A DNA stretch of 56,363 nt. It comes from an uncultured Alphaproteobacteria bacterium (GTDB lineage: Bacteria > Pseudomonadota > Alphaproteobacteria > Rhizobiales > Ancalomicrobiaceae). The notes below the pieces were generated by a model that was not told the origin of the DNA, did not search any database, and saw only the letters and a program-made list of their open reading frames with translations. Positions 43,645 through 56,363 of this stretch are shown in pieces. Both the position numbers and the translations under genes were made by a program. The stretch lies in contig CALFRR010000039.1 of NCBI GenBank assembly GCA_937919435.1, positions 1 through 56,363 on the forward strand, written 5' to 3'. The stretch's first letter is position 1, and every line of letters begins with the position of its first letter.

Positions 43645-43670
43645 GCGCGATCGATGCGGATCGATCGCGC
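43645..43670. repeat. Perfect 11-bp inverted repeat in the metK leader
   Basis: GCGCGATCGAT (43645-43655) and ATCGATCGCGC (43660-43670) are exact complements around a 4-nt GCGG centre, 93 bp upstream of the metK start. It can form a stable RNA hairpin or act as a DNA operator. No T-run follows, so a terminator is less likely. Confidence 0.65.
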
Positions 43671-43763
43671 CGTACCCTCGTGCCTCGTCCACCGGTGAGC
43701 GCGGATCCGAGCCCTCGGCCGGCCAGAATCTCCCGGTGTCCTGCGGCTTGTTTCCAGGGAAGG

Positions 43764-44963
<1,200 letters not shown>

Positions 44964-44986
44964 GGCGACCGGACGAACCCGAACGA

Positions 44987-45023
44987 GGCGCACATGGGAC
45001 CCCCCGTGTGCGCCTTCTCCTTT
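44987..45023 (+). terminator. Rho-independent terminator of metK
   Basis: GGCGCACATGGG (44987-44998) pairs with CCCGTGTGCGCC (45003-45014) over 12 bp with one T-G pair and an ACCC loop, followed by TTCTCCTTT. It lies 23 bp after the metK stop. Confidence 0.8.
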
Positions 45024-45090
45024 GTCACTCCACCCGGGACGATCCGACGCCCTCGGACCGATACCCGGCCAGCCCCGCCCGAGCCCACCG

Positions 45091-45819
45091 ATGTCGCGAC
45101 CGCCCGAACCCGCGCCCCTCCCCGAGGACGACGCAGACGCCGCCCGTGCCCACGCCTTCTACGGGCGCCGCAAGGGCAAGCCGTTGCGCGTCGGTCAGGC
45201 GAACGCGATCGAGGAGCTGTTGCCGCGCCTCGCCGTCGATCTCGCGCGAGAGCCGATCGATCCGCGCGGCCTCTTCGCCGGCCCGGTCGACGACGTCTTC
45301 GTCGAGAGCGGCTTCGGCGGCGGCGAGCATCTGATAGAGACGGCGAAGGCGAACCCGCGGATCGGCCTGATCGGCGCCGAACCCTTCGTCAACGGCATGG
45401 CCAAGGCGCTGGTGGCGATCCACGAGGCCGGGCTGGAATCGAACGTCCGGCTGCACCACGCCGATTCGGTCCTGCTGCTCGACGCCCTCGCGCCGGCTTC
45501 GATCGGGCGGTTCTATCTGCTCTATCCCGACCCCTGGCCGAAGAAGCGCCATTGGAAACGCCGCTTCGTCGACAAGGGCAATCTCGACCGGATCGCCCGC
45601 GTCCTGCGTCCCGGCGGCGAGTTCCGCTTCGCGTCCGACTGGGCGCCCTACGTCGACTGGACCCTGGCGCGGACCGCCGTACACCCTGCCTTCGAGTGGA
45701 CCGCGACGAGCGCCGACGACTGGCGCGAGCCCTGGGCCGGTTGGCCGGGCACCCGCTACGAGGAGAAGGCGCTCCGCGAGGGCCGCACTCCGGCCTATCT
45801 GATCTTCCGCCGGCGCTGA
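45091..45819 (+). CDS. trmB: tRNA (guanine46-N7)-methyltransferase TrmB
   Basis: TrmB makes m7G46 in tRNA with SAM. The 242-residue product has HAFYGRRKGKPLRVGQANAI, the SAM loop VFVESGFGGGEHLIETA, GAEPFVNGMAKALVAI, and the signature FYLLYPDPWPKKRHWKRRFV followed by LRPGGEFRFASDWAPYVDW, and the C-terminal GTRYEEKALREGRTPAYLIF. The ATG at 45091 is chosen over an earlier in-frame GTG/ATG because the family starts shortly before the RRKGK block. Confidence 0.94.
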   Translation: MSRPPEPAPLPEDDADAARAHAFYGRRKGKPLRVGQANAIEELLPRLAVDLAREPIDPRGLFAGPVDDVFVESGFGGGEHLIETAKANPRIGLIGAEPFVNGMAKALVAIHEAGLESNVRLHHADSVLLLDALAPASIGRFYLLYPDPWPKKRHWKRRFVDKGNLDRIARVLRPGGEFRFASDWAPYVDWTLARTAVHPAFEWTATSADDWREPWAGWPGTRYEEKALREGRTPAYLIFRRR

Positions 45820-45865
45820 CCCCACGGAAATTCGCGGCCGGCGCGGCGAATCGACGGTGTGGCCC

Positions 45866-45895
45866 TTGCCATCGCCGGGTGAGGTACCGTATAAG
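45866..45895 (+). promoter_or_regulatory. Sigma-70-like promoter upstream of rimP
   Basis: TTGCCA (45866-45871) and TATAAG (45890-45895) are 18 bp apart, about 150 bp upstream of rimP, in the gap that should carry the promoter of the rimP-nusA-ylxR-infB operon. The match is good by eye; the transcript start is not known. Confidence 0.5.
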
Positions 45896-46046
45896 CCCGA
45901 TCGAACACGAAATTCTCAGATCGTCTTCCCGACGAAACGAGAGTGGGCCCCGCCGGGACCCGCTCTTTCGGTGTTGCTCCGGTCGACCCTGGTCGGCTGG
46001 CCGCACCCGCCGCGGACGATCTCGGACGGACAACGGAGCCACGCCA

Positions 46047-46655
46047 CTGACCACCCGAAACGAACCTCGCCTCGTCCACGAACAGGGTCTCGATGCCCGG
46101 ATCGCCGCGCTCGCCGAGCCGGTGGTGGAAGATCTCGGGTTTCGGCTCGTCCGGGTGAAGTGTTCCGGCCGCAACGGCTTCACCGTGCAGGTGATGGCCG
46201 AGCGTCCCGACGGCACCATCGGCGTCGTCGATTGTGAGACGATCAGCCGCAACCTGGCGCCGGTGCTCGACGCCGAAGATCCGGTCGATCGTGCCTATCA
46301 TCTGGAAGTGTCCTCGCCCGGCATCGACCGGCCGCTGGTCCGCCGCTCCGATTTCGACCGCTGGGCCGGCCACGTCGCCAAGATCGAGCTGACGATGCCG
46401 CACGACGGGCGCAAGCGGTTCCGCGGCGTCCTCGTCGGGCTCGACGGCGAGACCTTCGGGGTCCGTCTGGAGGGCGTCCCCGAGGGTGAACCCGATACCG
46501 TCTGGCTCGATCTCGCCGCGCTCGCCGAAGCGCGTCTGGTGATGACCGACGACCTCATCGCCGCTTCGCTCAGGGCCGCCAAGGCGGCGCTGAAGGAGGA
46601 CGGCGAAGGCGAAGAAGACGACGACGTGACCGGCGAGGCCGCTCCGGTCCATTGA
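46047..46655 (+). CDS. rimP: Ribosome maturation factor RimP (probable CTG start)
   Basis: RimP helps assemble the 30S subunit. The 202-residue product has NEPRLVHEQGLDARIAALAE, VVEDLGFRLVRVKCSGRNGF, the motif HLEVSSPGIDRPLVRRSDFD and RFRGVLVGLDGETFGVRLEG, which cover both RimP domains. No ATG, GTG or TTG occurs in frame before GTG 46122, which would delete about 25 conserved residues. CTG 46047, with CGGAG eight bases upstream, gives exactly the N-terminus expected for alphaproteobacterial RimP (xTxxxEPRL). A CTG start, or a sequence error at that base, is therefore proposed. nusA follows 50 bp downstream. Confidence 0.88.
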   Translation: MTTRNEPRLVHEQGLDARIAALAEPVVEDLGFRLVRVKCSGRNGFTVQVMAERPDGTIGVVDCETISRNLAPVLDAEDPVDRAYHLEVSSPGIDRPLVRRSDFDRWAGHVAKIELTMPHDGRKRFRGVLVGLDGETFGVRLEGVPEGEPDTVWLDLAALAEARLVMTDDLIAASLRAAKAALKEDGEGEEDDDVTGEAAPVH

Positions 46656-46705
46656 GACGACATCGAGGGGAGCCGGAAGCGCCGGTCTCCTCCAGGGAGA
46701 AGACG

Positions 46706-48307
46706 ATGGCAGTCAGCGCCAACAGACTGGAACTCCTCCAGATCGCCGATGCGGTCGCCCGCGAGAAGGTGATCGACCGCAAGATCGTCCTGGCGGCGAT
46801 GGAGGATGCGATCCAGAAGGCGGCCCGGTCGCGCTACGGTTCTGAGACCGAGGTGCGCGCCGAGATCAATCCGCGCACCGGCGAGATCAAGCTGCAGCGG
46901 CTGCTCGAGGTGGTCGAGGAGTTCGAGAACCCGGCGACCCAGATCCCGCTGGTCGACGCCCGTCTCCGCAACCCGGACGCCGCCGTCGGCGACTTCATCG
47001 CCGAGCCGCTGCCGCCGATGGACTTCGGCCGCATCGCCGCCCAGTCTGCCAAGCAGGTGATCGTCCAGAAGGTCCGCGAAGCCGAGCGCGATCGCCAGTA
47101 CGACGAGTTCCACGACCGCATCGGCGAGATCGTCAACGGCACCGTCAAGCGCATCGAATACGGCAACGTGATCGTCGATCTCGGCCGCGGCGAGGCGATC
47201 GTCCGTCGCGACGAGCTGATCCCGCGCGAAGCCTTCCGCAACGGCGACCGTGTCCGCGCCTACGTCTACGACGTCCGCCGCGAGCAGCGCGGGCCGCAGA
47301 TCTTCCTGTCGCGCACCCATCCGCAGTTCATGGCCAAGCTGTTCGCCCAGGAAGTGCCGGAGATCTACGACGGCATCATCGAGGTGAAGTCGGTCGCCCG
47401 CGATCCCGGATCCCGCGCCAAGATCGCGGTGATCTCGCGCGATCCGTCGATCGATCCGGTCGGCGCCTGCGTCGGCATGCGCGGTTCCCGCGTCCAGGCG
47501 GTGGTCCAGGAGCTGCAGGGCGAGAAGATCGACATCATCCCCTGGTCGGGCGACGCGGCGACCTTCATCGTCAACGCGCTGCAGCCGGCGGAAGTGGCCA
47601 AGGTGGTGCTCGACGAGGACGCCGGCCGCATCGAGGTGGTGGTGCCCGACGATCAGCTGTCGCTCGCCATCGGCCGGCGCGGTCAGAACGTCCGCCTCGC
47701 CTCCCAGCTCACCGGCTGGGACATCGACATCATGACCGAGGCCGAGGAATCGGAGCGCCGGCAGAAGGAGTTCCACGAGCGGACCCAGCTGTTCATGGAC
47801 GCCCTCGACGTCGACGAGGTGGTCGCCCAGCTGCTCGCCACCGAAGGCTTCGGCACGGTCGAGGAGATCGCCTATGTCGACGCCGCCGAGATCGCGCGGA
47901 TCGAGGGCTTCGACGAGGAGACCGCCGAGGAGATCCAGACCCGCGCCACCGAGCATCTCGCCGAGATCGAGGCGGCTCAGGACGCCGAGCGGCGTGAACT
48001 CGGCGTCGAGGACGAGCTGAAGACGATCGCCGGGGTGACCACCGCGATGCTGGTCGCCTTCGGCAAGGACGGCATCAAGACCATCGAGGATCTCGCCGGA
48101 TGCGCCACCGACGATCTCGTCGGCTGGAACGAGCGCAAGGGCGGCGAGGTCGAGAAACACGCCGGCATTCTCGGCGACATCGAACTGTCGCGGACCGAGG
48201 CCGAGGCGATCATCATGGCGGCACGTCGGGCCGCCGGCTGGATCTCCGAAGAGGAAGAGCCGGTCGAAGCGACCGAGCCGACCGAGGACGAGGCCGCCGG
48301 TGCCTGA
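46706..48307 (+). CDS. nusA: Transcription termination/antitermination factor NusA
   Basis: NusA binds RNA polymerase and regulates pausing, termination and antitermination. The 533-residue product has the N-terminal domain (RLELLQIADAVAREKVIDRK, MEDAIQKAARSRYG), an S1 domain from about 140 (IVNGTVKRIEYGNVIVDLGR), two KH domains (DPVGACVGMRGSRVQAVVQE, LSLAIGRRGQNVRLASQLTG), and two acidic C-terminal repeats with helix-hairpin-helix character, typical of proteobacteria. The ATG at 46706 has CAGGGAGAAG before it. The ylxR start lies inside its last codons. Confidence 0.97.
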   Translation: MAVSANRLELLQIADAVAREKVIDRKIVLAAMEDAIQKAARSRYGSETEVRAEINPRTGEIKLQRLLEVVEEFENPATQIPLVDARLRNPDAAVGDFIAEPLPPMDFGRIAAQSAKQVIVQKVREAERDRQYDEFHDRIGEIVNGTVKRIEYGNVIVDLGRGEAIVRRDELIPREAFRNGDRVRAYVYDVRREQRGPQIFLSRTHPQFMAKLFAQEVPEIYDGIIEVKSVARDPGSRAKIAVISRDPSIDPVGACVGMRGSRVQAVVQELQGEKIDIIPWSGDAATFIVNALQPAEVAKVVLDEDAGRIEVVVPDDQLSLAIGRRGQNVRLASQLTGWDIDIMTEAEESERRQKEFHERTQLFMDALDVDEVVAQLLATEGFGTVEEIAYVDAAEIARIEGFDEETAEEIQTRATEHLAEIEAAQDAERRELGVEDELKTIAGVTTAMLVAFGKDGIKTIEDLAGCATDDLVGWNERKGGEVEKHAGILGDIELSRTEAEAIIMAARRAAGWISEEEEPVEATEPTEDEAAGA

Positions 48308-49013
48308 CACGGACGACGCGGAGGCGCTCGAGGACGGTCCGCCGATCTTCGACGAGCGCCCTCCGACCCGACACGATCGTCTCCGCACCTCGATCGTCGA
48401 TCGACGGGCGATGCCGATCGAGGATCTGATCCGCTTCGTCCTCGCCCCCGACGGGTCGGTGGTGCCGGATCTGAAGCGGTCGCTGCCCGGCCGCGGCGTG
48501 TGGGTCGAAGCGACCCGCGCCGCCGTCGAACGGGCGGTGGAGAAGAAGCTCTTCGCCCGTGCCCTGCGCACGGGCGTCACGGTCGATCCCGGGCTTCCGG
48601 CTCTGGTCGATCGGTTGATGTGCGAGAGCACGCTCGGCCTTCTCGGCCTGGCGCGCAAGGCGGGGCTGGTGGTCACCGGCTTCGCCAAGGTGGAACAGGC
48701 GGTGGCGCGCGAGCGGCTCACCGCTCTCGTCCGGGCGGCGGAAGCCGGCGAGGACGGGTCCGCCAAGATGACCGCGGCGCTCCGGCGTCGTTTCGGTGAG
48801 GAGATCGGTTGCCCGGTCCTCCGAATCTTCACCGGAGCCCAATTGGATTTGGCATTGGGTCGGTCGAATGTGATACATGCAGCGCTGCTTGCCGGCCGGG
48901 CGAGCGAGAGTTTCCTCGGGCGCGCGCTCGCGCTCGGACGGTACCGCGGCGTCGAGGCGGCGGATCCGATGGTCGGCCCTCGAGCAAGTCGCGGCACCCC
49001 GCCGCAGGAATGA
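48300..49013 (+). CDS. ylxR: YlxR-domain RNA-binding protein fused to an L7Ae-like domain
   Basis: The 237-residue product has an N-terminal YlxR (DUF448) domain (TSIVDRRAMPIEDLIRFVLA, VVPDLKRSLPGRGVWVEATR) and a C-terminal ribosomal L7Ae/L30e-like domain (LGLLGLARKAGLVVTGFAKV, then ALGRSNVIHAALLAG). Such two-domain proteins between nusA and infB are common in alphaproteobacteria and bind RNA. The Cys common in the YlxR R-x-C motif is Ser here (RTSIV). The start is GTG 48300, overlapping the nusA stop by 8 bp. infB starts 7 bp after the stop. Confidence 0.9.
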   Translation: MPDTDDAEALEDGPPIFDERPPTRHDRLRTSIVDRRAMPIEDLIRFVLAPDGSVVPDLKRSLPGRGVWVEATRAAVERAVEKKLFARALRTGVTVDPGLPALVDRLMCESTLGLLGLARKAGLVVTGFAKVEQAVARERLTALVRAAEAGEDGSAKMTAALRRRFGEEIGCPVLRIFTGAQLDLALGRSNVIHAALLAGRASESFLGRALALGRYRGVEAADPMVGPRASRGTPPQE

Positions 49014-49020
49014 CGGACAC

Positions 49021-51786
<2,766 letters not shown>

Positions 51787-51808
51787 CGGTATTCCGTCGC
51801 GAGAGATC

Positions 51809-51833
51809 TCGGCCGGGCCTCGGGTCCGGCCGA
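51809..51833 (+). terminator. Hairpin between infB and rbfA
   Basis: TCGGCCGG (51809-51816) and CCGGCCGA (51826-51833) form a perfect 8-bp stem with a 9-nt loop, 22 bp after the infB stop. No T-run follows, so it may be an attenuator or processing site within the operon rather than a full terminator. Confidence 0.45.
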
Positions 51834-51902
51834 TCGTCGTTCCACCCCAATCGCTTTCCCGACGCCGGGTCCGATCCCCGGTCGGTCGGGTGGAGAGGCC
51901 CC

Positions 51903-52310
51903 ATGACGCCCCACGGTTCCGCGCCGGGCACGCCGTCGCAACGCCAGCTCCGCGTCGGCGAGATCATCCGCCACGCCCTCGCCGAGATCCTCGCCCGCGG
52001 CCGGCTCGCCGATCCCGATCTCGACGGGGTCGTGCTGACCGTGCCCGAGGTCCGCATGTCGCCGGACCTGAAGAACGCCACCGTGCTGGTGATGCCGCTC
52101 GGCGGCCGCGACACCGACCGGGTGATGACCGGGCTCGAGCGCTCGAAGAAGTGGTTCCGCGGTCAGGTCGCCCGCCGAGTCGATCTGAAGTTCGCGCCCG
52201 AACTGCGCTTCCGCCTCGACACCCGCTACGACGACGACGCCCGGGTCACCGAGATGCTGCACGAACCGCTCGTCGCCAAGGACCTCGGCAAGACCGACGG
52301 CGACGACTGA
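51903..52310 (+). CDS. rbfA: 30S ribosome-binding factor RbfA
   Basis: RbfA helps 30S maturation and cold adaptation. The 135-residue product has SQRQLRVGEIIRHALAEILA, LTVPEVRMSPDLKNATVLVM and RRVDLKFAPELRFRLDTRYD, the KH-like fold of the family. The ATG at 51903 is preceded by GGAGAGG. It lies 116 bp after infB, in the usual infB-rbfA-truB order. Confidence 0.95.
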   Translation: MTPHGSAPGTPSQRQLRVGEIIRHALAEILARGRLADPDLDGVVLTVPEVRMSPDLKNATVLVMPLGGRDTDRVMTGLERSKKWFRGQVARRVDLKFAPELRFRLDTRYDDDARVTEMLHEPLVAKDLGKTDGDD

Positions 52311-52456
52311 TCCGGCCGTGCCCGGCTCCGCGGTCCGCGTCCCCGATGCGGCCGGCTCCTCCTGACCGCCGGATCGGGCGGTCGCCTCCGACATCCGGGA
52401 CCGCCGGCGCCATTCGGCCGGGGCGCCCGGGGCGATACGACGAAGCGAGATCCCCG

Positions 52457-53383
52457 ATGGCCCGCAGGAAGAAGTTCGACGACGTTCACGGCTGGGTGGT
52501 GCTCGACAAGCCGGTCGGGCTCACCTCGACCCAGGCGGTCTCCCGGCTGAAGCGGCTGTTCCACGCCAACAAGTGCGGCCACGCCGGCACCCTCGACCCG
52601 CTCGCCTCCGGCCTCCTGCCGATCGCCTTCGGCGAGGCGACCAAGACCGTCTCCTTCGTCATGGACGGTGCCAAGATCTACCGCTTCACCGTCCGCTGGG
52701 GCGCCCAGACGGCGACCGACGACGCCGAGGGCGGGGTCGTCGCCTCCTCCGACGTGCGGCCGAGCCGGGCCGAGATCGAGGCGGTCCTGCCGGAGTTCAC
52801 CGGCGAGATCATGCAGGTTCCGCCGAAGTTCTCGGCGATCAAGATCGACGGCGAACGCGCCTACGACCTCGCCCGCGACGGCGAGGAGGTGGTGCTGGAG
52901 GCGCGGCCGGTGGAGATCCTCGCCCTCGATCTGGTCGAGATTCCCGACGCCGACACCGCCGTCTTCGAATGCGAGTGCGGCAAGGGCACCTATGTCCGCG
53001 CCATCGCCCGCGACATGGGGCTCCGGCTCGGCTCCTGCGGCCACGTGATCGAGCTGCGCCGGGTGCTGGTCGGTCCGTTCGAGGAAGAGGACATGGTACG
53101 CCTCGCCGAGATCGAGGAAGCGGCGGAGGCCGGCGGCATCGACGCCGCTCGCGCCTTCCTGGCGCCGATCGAGACGGGGCTGGCCGAAGTGACGGAAGTG
53201 CCGGTCAATCGCGACGCGGCGGCGCGTCTGAGGCGCGGCCAGTCGGTGATCCTGCGCGGCCGCGACGCCCCCGCCGACGAGCCCGAGGTCTACGCGACCT
53301 GCGGCGGCGAACTGGTGGCGATCGGCGAGGTCGAGCGCGGCGAACTGGTCCCGCGTCGGGTCTTCGTGCTCGGCGGCGAGTGA
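52457..53383 (+). CDS. truB: tRNA pseudouridine55 synthase TruB
   Basis: TruB converts U55 of tRNA to pseudouridine. The 308-residue product has HGWVVLDKPVGLTSTQAVSR, the catalytic Asp47 in CGHAGTLDPLASGLLPIAFG, IMQVPPKFSAIKIDGERAYD, and the PUA-like CGKGTYVRAIARDMG block; the C-terminus completes a TruB_C/PUA region. It starts at ATG 52457. It lies tail to tail with mtgA (4 bp apart), which interrupts the usual truB-rpsO pair. Confidence 0.96.
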   Translation: MARRKKFDDVHGWVVLDKPVGLTSTQAVSRLKRLFHANKCGHAGTLDPLASGLLPIAFGEATKTVSFVMDGAKIYRFTVRWGAQTATDDAEGGVVASSDVRPSRAEIEAVLPEFTGEIMQVPPKFSAIKIDGERAYDLARDGEEVVLEARPVEILALDLVEIPDADTAVFECECGKGTYVRAIARDMGLRLGSCGHVIELRRVLVGPFEEEDMVRLAEIEEAAEAGGIDAARAFLAPIETGLAEVTEVPVNRDAAARLRRGQSVILRGRDAPADEPEVYATCGGELVAIGEVERGELVPRRVFVLGGE

Positions 53384-53387
53384 GGTC

Positions 53388-54185
53388 TCACTTCTCGAGA
53401 CACGCCGTGAATTCCGGCGATCCCGCCGCCCGGGTGCGGACGATGCCGGCGACCCGGCGCAGGTTGGTGGTCGGTCTGCGGGCGTCGCGCAGGTGCGGGT
53501 TCGGCAGCATCGCCGTCATCAGCGCCGCCTCGCTCGCCGCCAACCGGTCGGCGCTCTTGCCGAGCGCCCGGCGGGTCCCCGCCTCGATCCCGAATTCGCC
53601 GTTCGGCCCCCATTCGGCGACGTTCAGATAGGCCTCCATGATCCGCCGCTTCGACCAGACGGCGTCGACCAGCAGCGCCAGCGGGATCTCCAGCGCCTTG
53701 CGCAGGTAGCTGCGGCCCGACCACAGGAACAGGTTCTTGGCGAGCTGCATGGTGATCGTCGAGGCGCCGCGCCGCGGACCGCCCGCCGTCGACACGACCT
53801 GCCGCAGCTCGTCCCAGTCGACCCCGGCGTGGTTGCAGAAGTCGTTGTCCTCGGACGCGATCACGCTGGCGACGAGATCCCGGTCGATCTCCTCGATCGG
53901 CCGCCAGAAGCGGGTGACCGGCGCGCCGGTGATCCAGCGGGCGACCATCGGCATCGACACCGGCGGCACCGTCGACCACAACGCCAGCCCGGCCATCGGC
54001 AGCGCCGCCACCACCACGACGGCGATCGTCGCCGCGAGCCGGAGACGCCGCAGCCCCCGGCGAAATCCGCCCGTCGTCCGCTCGCGCTTCGGCGCCGGCC
54101 GATCCGCCGGTTCGGCGAAGCGCGGCGGCCGGAACGCATCGTCCCGGTCGGCGCGGAGATCGGTCTCGTCTGCGGGCGGTGTCAT
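53388..54185 (-). CDS. mtgA: Monofunctional peptidoglycan transglycosylase MtgA
   Basis: MtgA polymerises lipid II into glycan strands with no transpeptidase activity. The 265-residue product has a polar, basic N-terminus, one membrane anchor (AATIAVVVVAALPMAGLALW, about 50-70) and the GT51 domain with catalytic Glu in VIASEDNDFCNHAGVDWDEL, RGASTITMQLAKNLFLWSGR, KALEIPLALLVDAVWSKRRI, and MEAYLNVAEWGPNGEFGIEA. Length is typical. It is on the opposite strand to its neighbours, between truB and rpsO, where most relatives have no gene. Confidence 0.95.
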   Translation of the reverse strand: MTPPADETDLRADRDDAFRPPRFAEPADRPAPKRERTTGGFRRGLRRLRLAATIAVVVVAALPMAGLALWSTVPPVSMPMVARWITGAPVTRFWRPIEEIDRDLVASVIASEDNDFCNHAGVDWDELRQVVSTAGGPRRGASTITMQLAKNLFLWSGRSYLRKALEIPLALLVDAVWSKRRIMEAYLNVAEWGPNGEFGIEAGTRRALGKSADRLAASEAALMTAMLPNPHLRDARRPTTNLRRVAGIVRTRAAGSPEFTACLEK

Positions 54186-54399
54186 CGGGCGAGTTTGGGG
54201 TGCGCCGGTGGCGCCCGCAAGACCGGATCGCCGCTCCGCGACATCGGGTTTCGTTCACCGCGCCGCCGGCCGGGCGGCGGGCGAGCCCATATTTCGGTGG
54301 CGTGGCTGCGACGTTTCGTGCATAAGGACGGCGCACCGACCCCGCTGGACGACATCCCGGCGGGGCCATACCTCGTTCTCGTTCGAAAGGGTTCTCTCG

Positions 54400-54669
54400 A
54401 TGTCGATCACGCCCGAGCGCAAGCTCCAGCTCGTCAAGGAATACGCCACCAAGGAAGGCGACACCGGGTCGCCGGAAGTCCAGGTCGCGGTCCTCTCCGA
54501 GCGCATCACCAATCTCACCGAGCACTTCAAGACCCACGCCAAGGACAACCATTCCCGGCGCGGCCTCCTGAAGATGGTGTCTTCGCGTCGTTCGCTCCTC
54601 GACTATCTCAAGGCGAAGGATCCGGCGCGCTACAAGAGCCTGATCGAGCGTCTCGGCCTGCGCCGCTGA
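54400..54669 (+). CDS. rpsO: 30S ribosomal protein S15
   Basis: The 89-residue product MSITPERKLQLVKEYA... has the S15 blocks EGDTGSPEVQVAVLSERITN, LTEHFKTHAKDNHSRRGLLK and VSSRRSLLDYLKAKDPARYK, binding 16S rRNA helix 22. A CGAAAGGG site precedes the ATG at 54400. pnp follows 317 bp later, as in nearly all proteobacteria. Confidence 0.98.
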   Translation: MSITPERKLQLVKEYATKEGDTGSPEVQVAVLSERITNLTEHFKTHAKDNHSRRGLLKMVSSRRSLLDYLKAKDPARYKSLIERLGLRR

Positions 54670-54986
54670 CCTCACCGGGGGCTCGGCCGGGGCGCACGGC
54701 GCCCGCCGATCCCTCGCACGACCTTCCGGGCGGCGGTCGCCGCCGCCCGGCCTTCGACGCGGGACGAGCCGGTAGCGGCTCGCGCGTCCATCCGACGGCT
54801 CCTCGTCGCGCGCTGTCACGATTTCGCGCCGGAGCCACCCCGAGACGAGCCATGGCAGGATCGCCGGGGGCTCTCGCCGCCTCGCCGACGCGAGGTCGCA
54901 CCGACCCGAGAACCCCCCGCCGTCTTGCCCATGGCTCCGCCGCGACATCGGCACCGGCCGAGATCGCGTTCAAGGAACCGAAAGCA
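54670..54986 (+). other. rpsO-pnp intergenic region
   Basis: The 317-bp gap has no convincing gene. It contains the strong hairpin at 54726-54750 and then GC-rich sequence up to the pnp ribosome-binding site (AAGGAACCGAAAGC region). In other bacteria this interval carries the rpsO terminator and the RNase III-cleaved leader through which PNPase controls its own message. Confidence 0.55.
54726..54750 (+). terminator. Hairpin between rpsO and pnp
   Basis: CCGGGCGGCG (54726-54735) and CGCCGCCCGG (54741-54750) form a perfect 10-bp stem with a GTCGC loop, 56 bp after the rpsO stop. It could terminate rpsO or be a processing site of the pnp leader; no T-run follows. Confidence 0.6.

Positions 54987-56363
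<1,377 letters not shown>

Larger units (their letters stand above)
43395..43763 (+). promoter_or_regulatory. metK leader region
   Basis: This 369-bp gap between the PraR-like gene and metK holds the terminator-like hairpin (43468-43508), the 11-bp inverted repeat (43645-43670) and a ribosome-binding site (GGGAAGG at 43757-43763). I see no protein-like frame. Known SAM riboswitch signatures were not recognised by eye. Confidence 0.5.

Noticed and set aside
43395..43763. SAM riboswitch upstream of metK
   Set aside because: No SAM-I, SAM-II or SAM-V core was recognised by eye; only generic hairpins are present.

Overview
The window is about 56 kb of GC-rich chromosome (roughly 70% by eye) from an alphaproteobacterium, most likely a member of the Hyphomicrobiales (Rhizobiales). 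The evidence is the gene order: rph/hrcA back to back, hemW, rsmI-yraN-gshB, mutS back to back with a malic enzyme, glnD-murJ-trpS, usp-nfuA-tsaB-rimI-fur-plsC-miaB-phoH-ybeY-corC-lnt-(PraR-like regulator)-metK-trmB, and rimP-nusA-ylxR-infB-rbfA-truB ... rpsO-pnp. The genus cannot be fixed from the sequence alone. Almost everything is housekeeping. No rRNA, tRNA, CRISPR array, transposase or integrase was found.

Left part (1-12.4 kb): a leftward group hrcA, hslV, a polytopic membrane protein and hslU (the last three linked by ATGA overlaps; hslU runs off the edge). Divergent from it is rph-rdgB-hemW. Then comes a single AT-rich gene of unknown function in an obviously foreign patch of about 1.1 kb, followed by a lipoprotein of the LpoA/penicillin-binding-protein-activator type. 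Divergent from that is rsmI-yraN-gshB, followed by an orphan periplasmic binding protein.

Middle part (12.5-33.5 kb): a ComM-type ATPase, a soluble hybrid histidine kinase after a 0.6-kb gap, an OlsB-like acyltransferase, a LysE exporter, mutS, a fused malic enzyme, a methyltransferase, a 57-residue membrane protein, glnD-murJ-trpS, an AraC regulator with azlC-azlD, and a universal stress protein.

Right part (33.6-56.4 kb): Fe-S assembly (nfuA), tRNA modification (tsaB, miaB, trmB, truB), metal regulation (fur), lipids and envelope (plsC, lnt, mtgA), ribosome maturation and translation (rimI, ybeY, rimP, nusA, infB, rbfA, rpsO) and RNA decay (pnp, cut by the right edge). A promoter-like element precedes rimP, and strong hairpins lie after the PraR-like gene, after metK, after infB, between rpsO and pnp, and between the malic enzyme and the methyltransferase.

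The best candidate for something undescribed is the isolated AT-rich gene at 6528-7616. Smaller points of interest are a rimP gene with no ordinary start codon, a cluster of hairpins with a duplicated 18-bp palindromic unit near 23.6 kb, an inverted repeat in the mutS/malic-enzyme promoter region, and a membrane-protein gene wedged between hslV and hslU.
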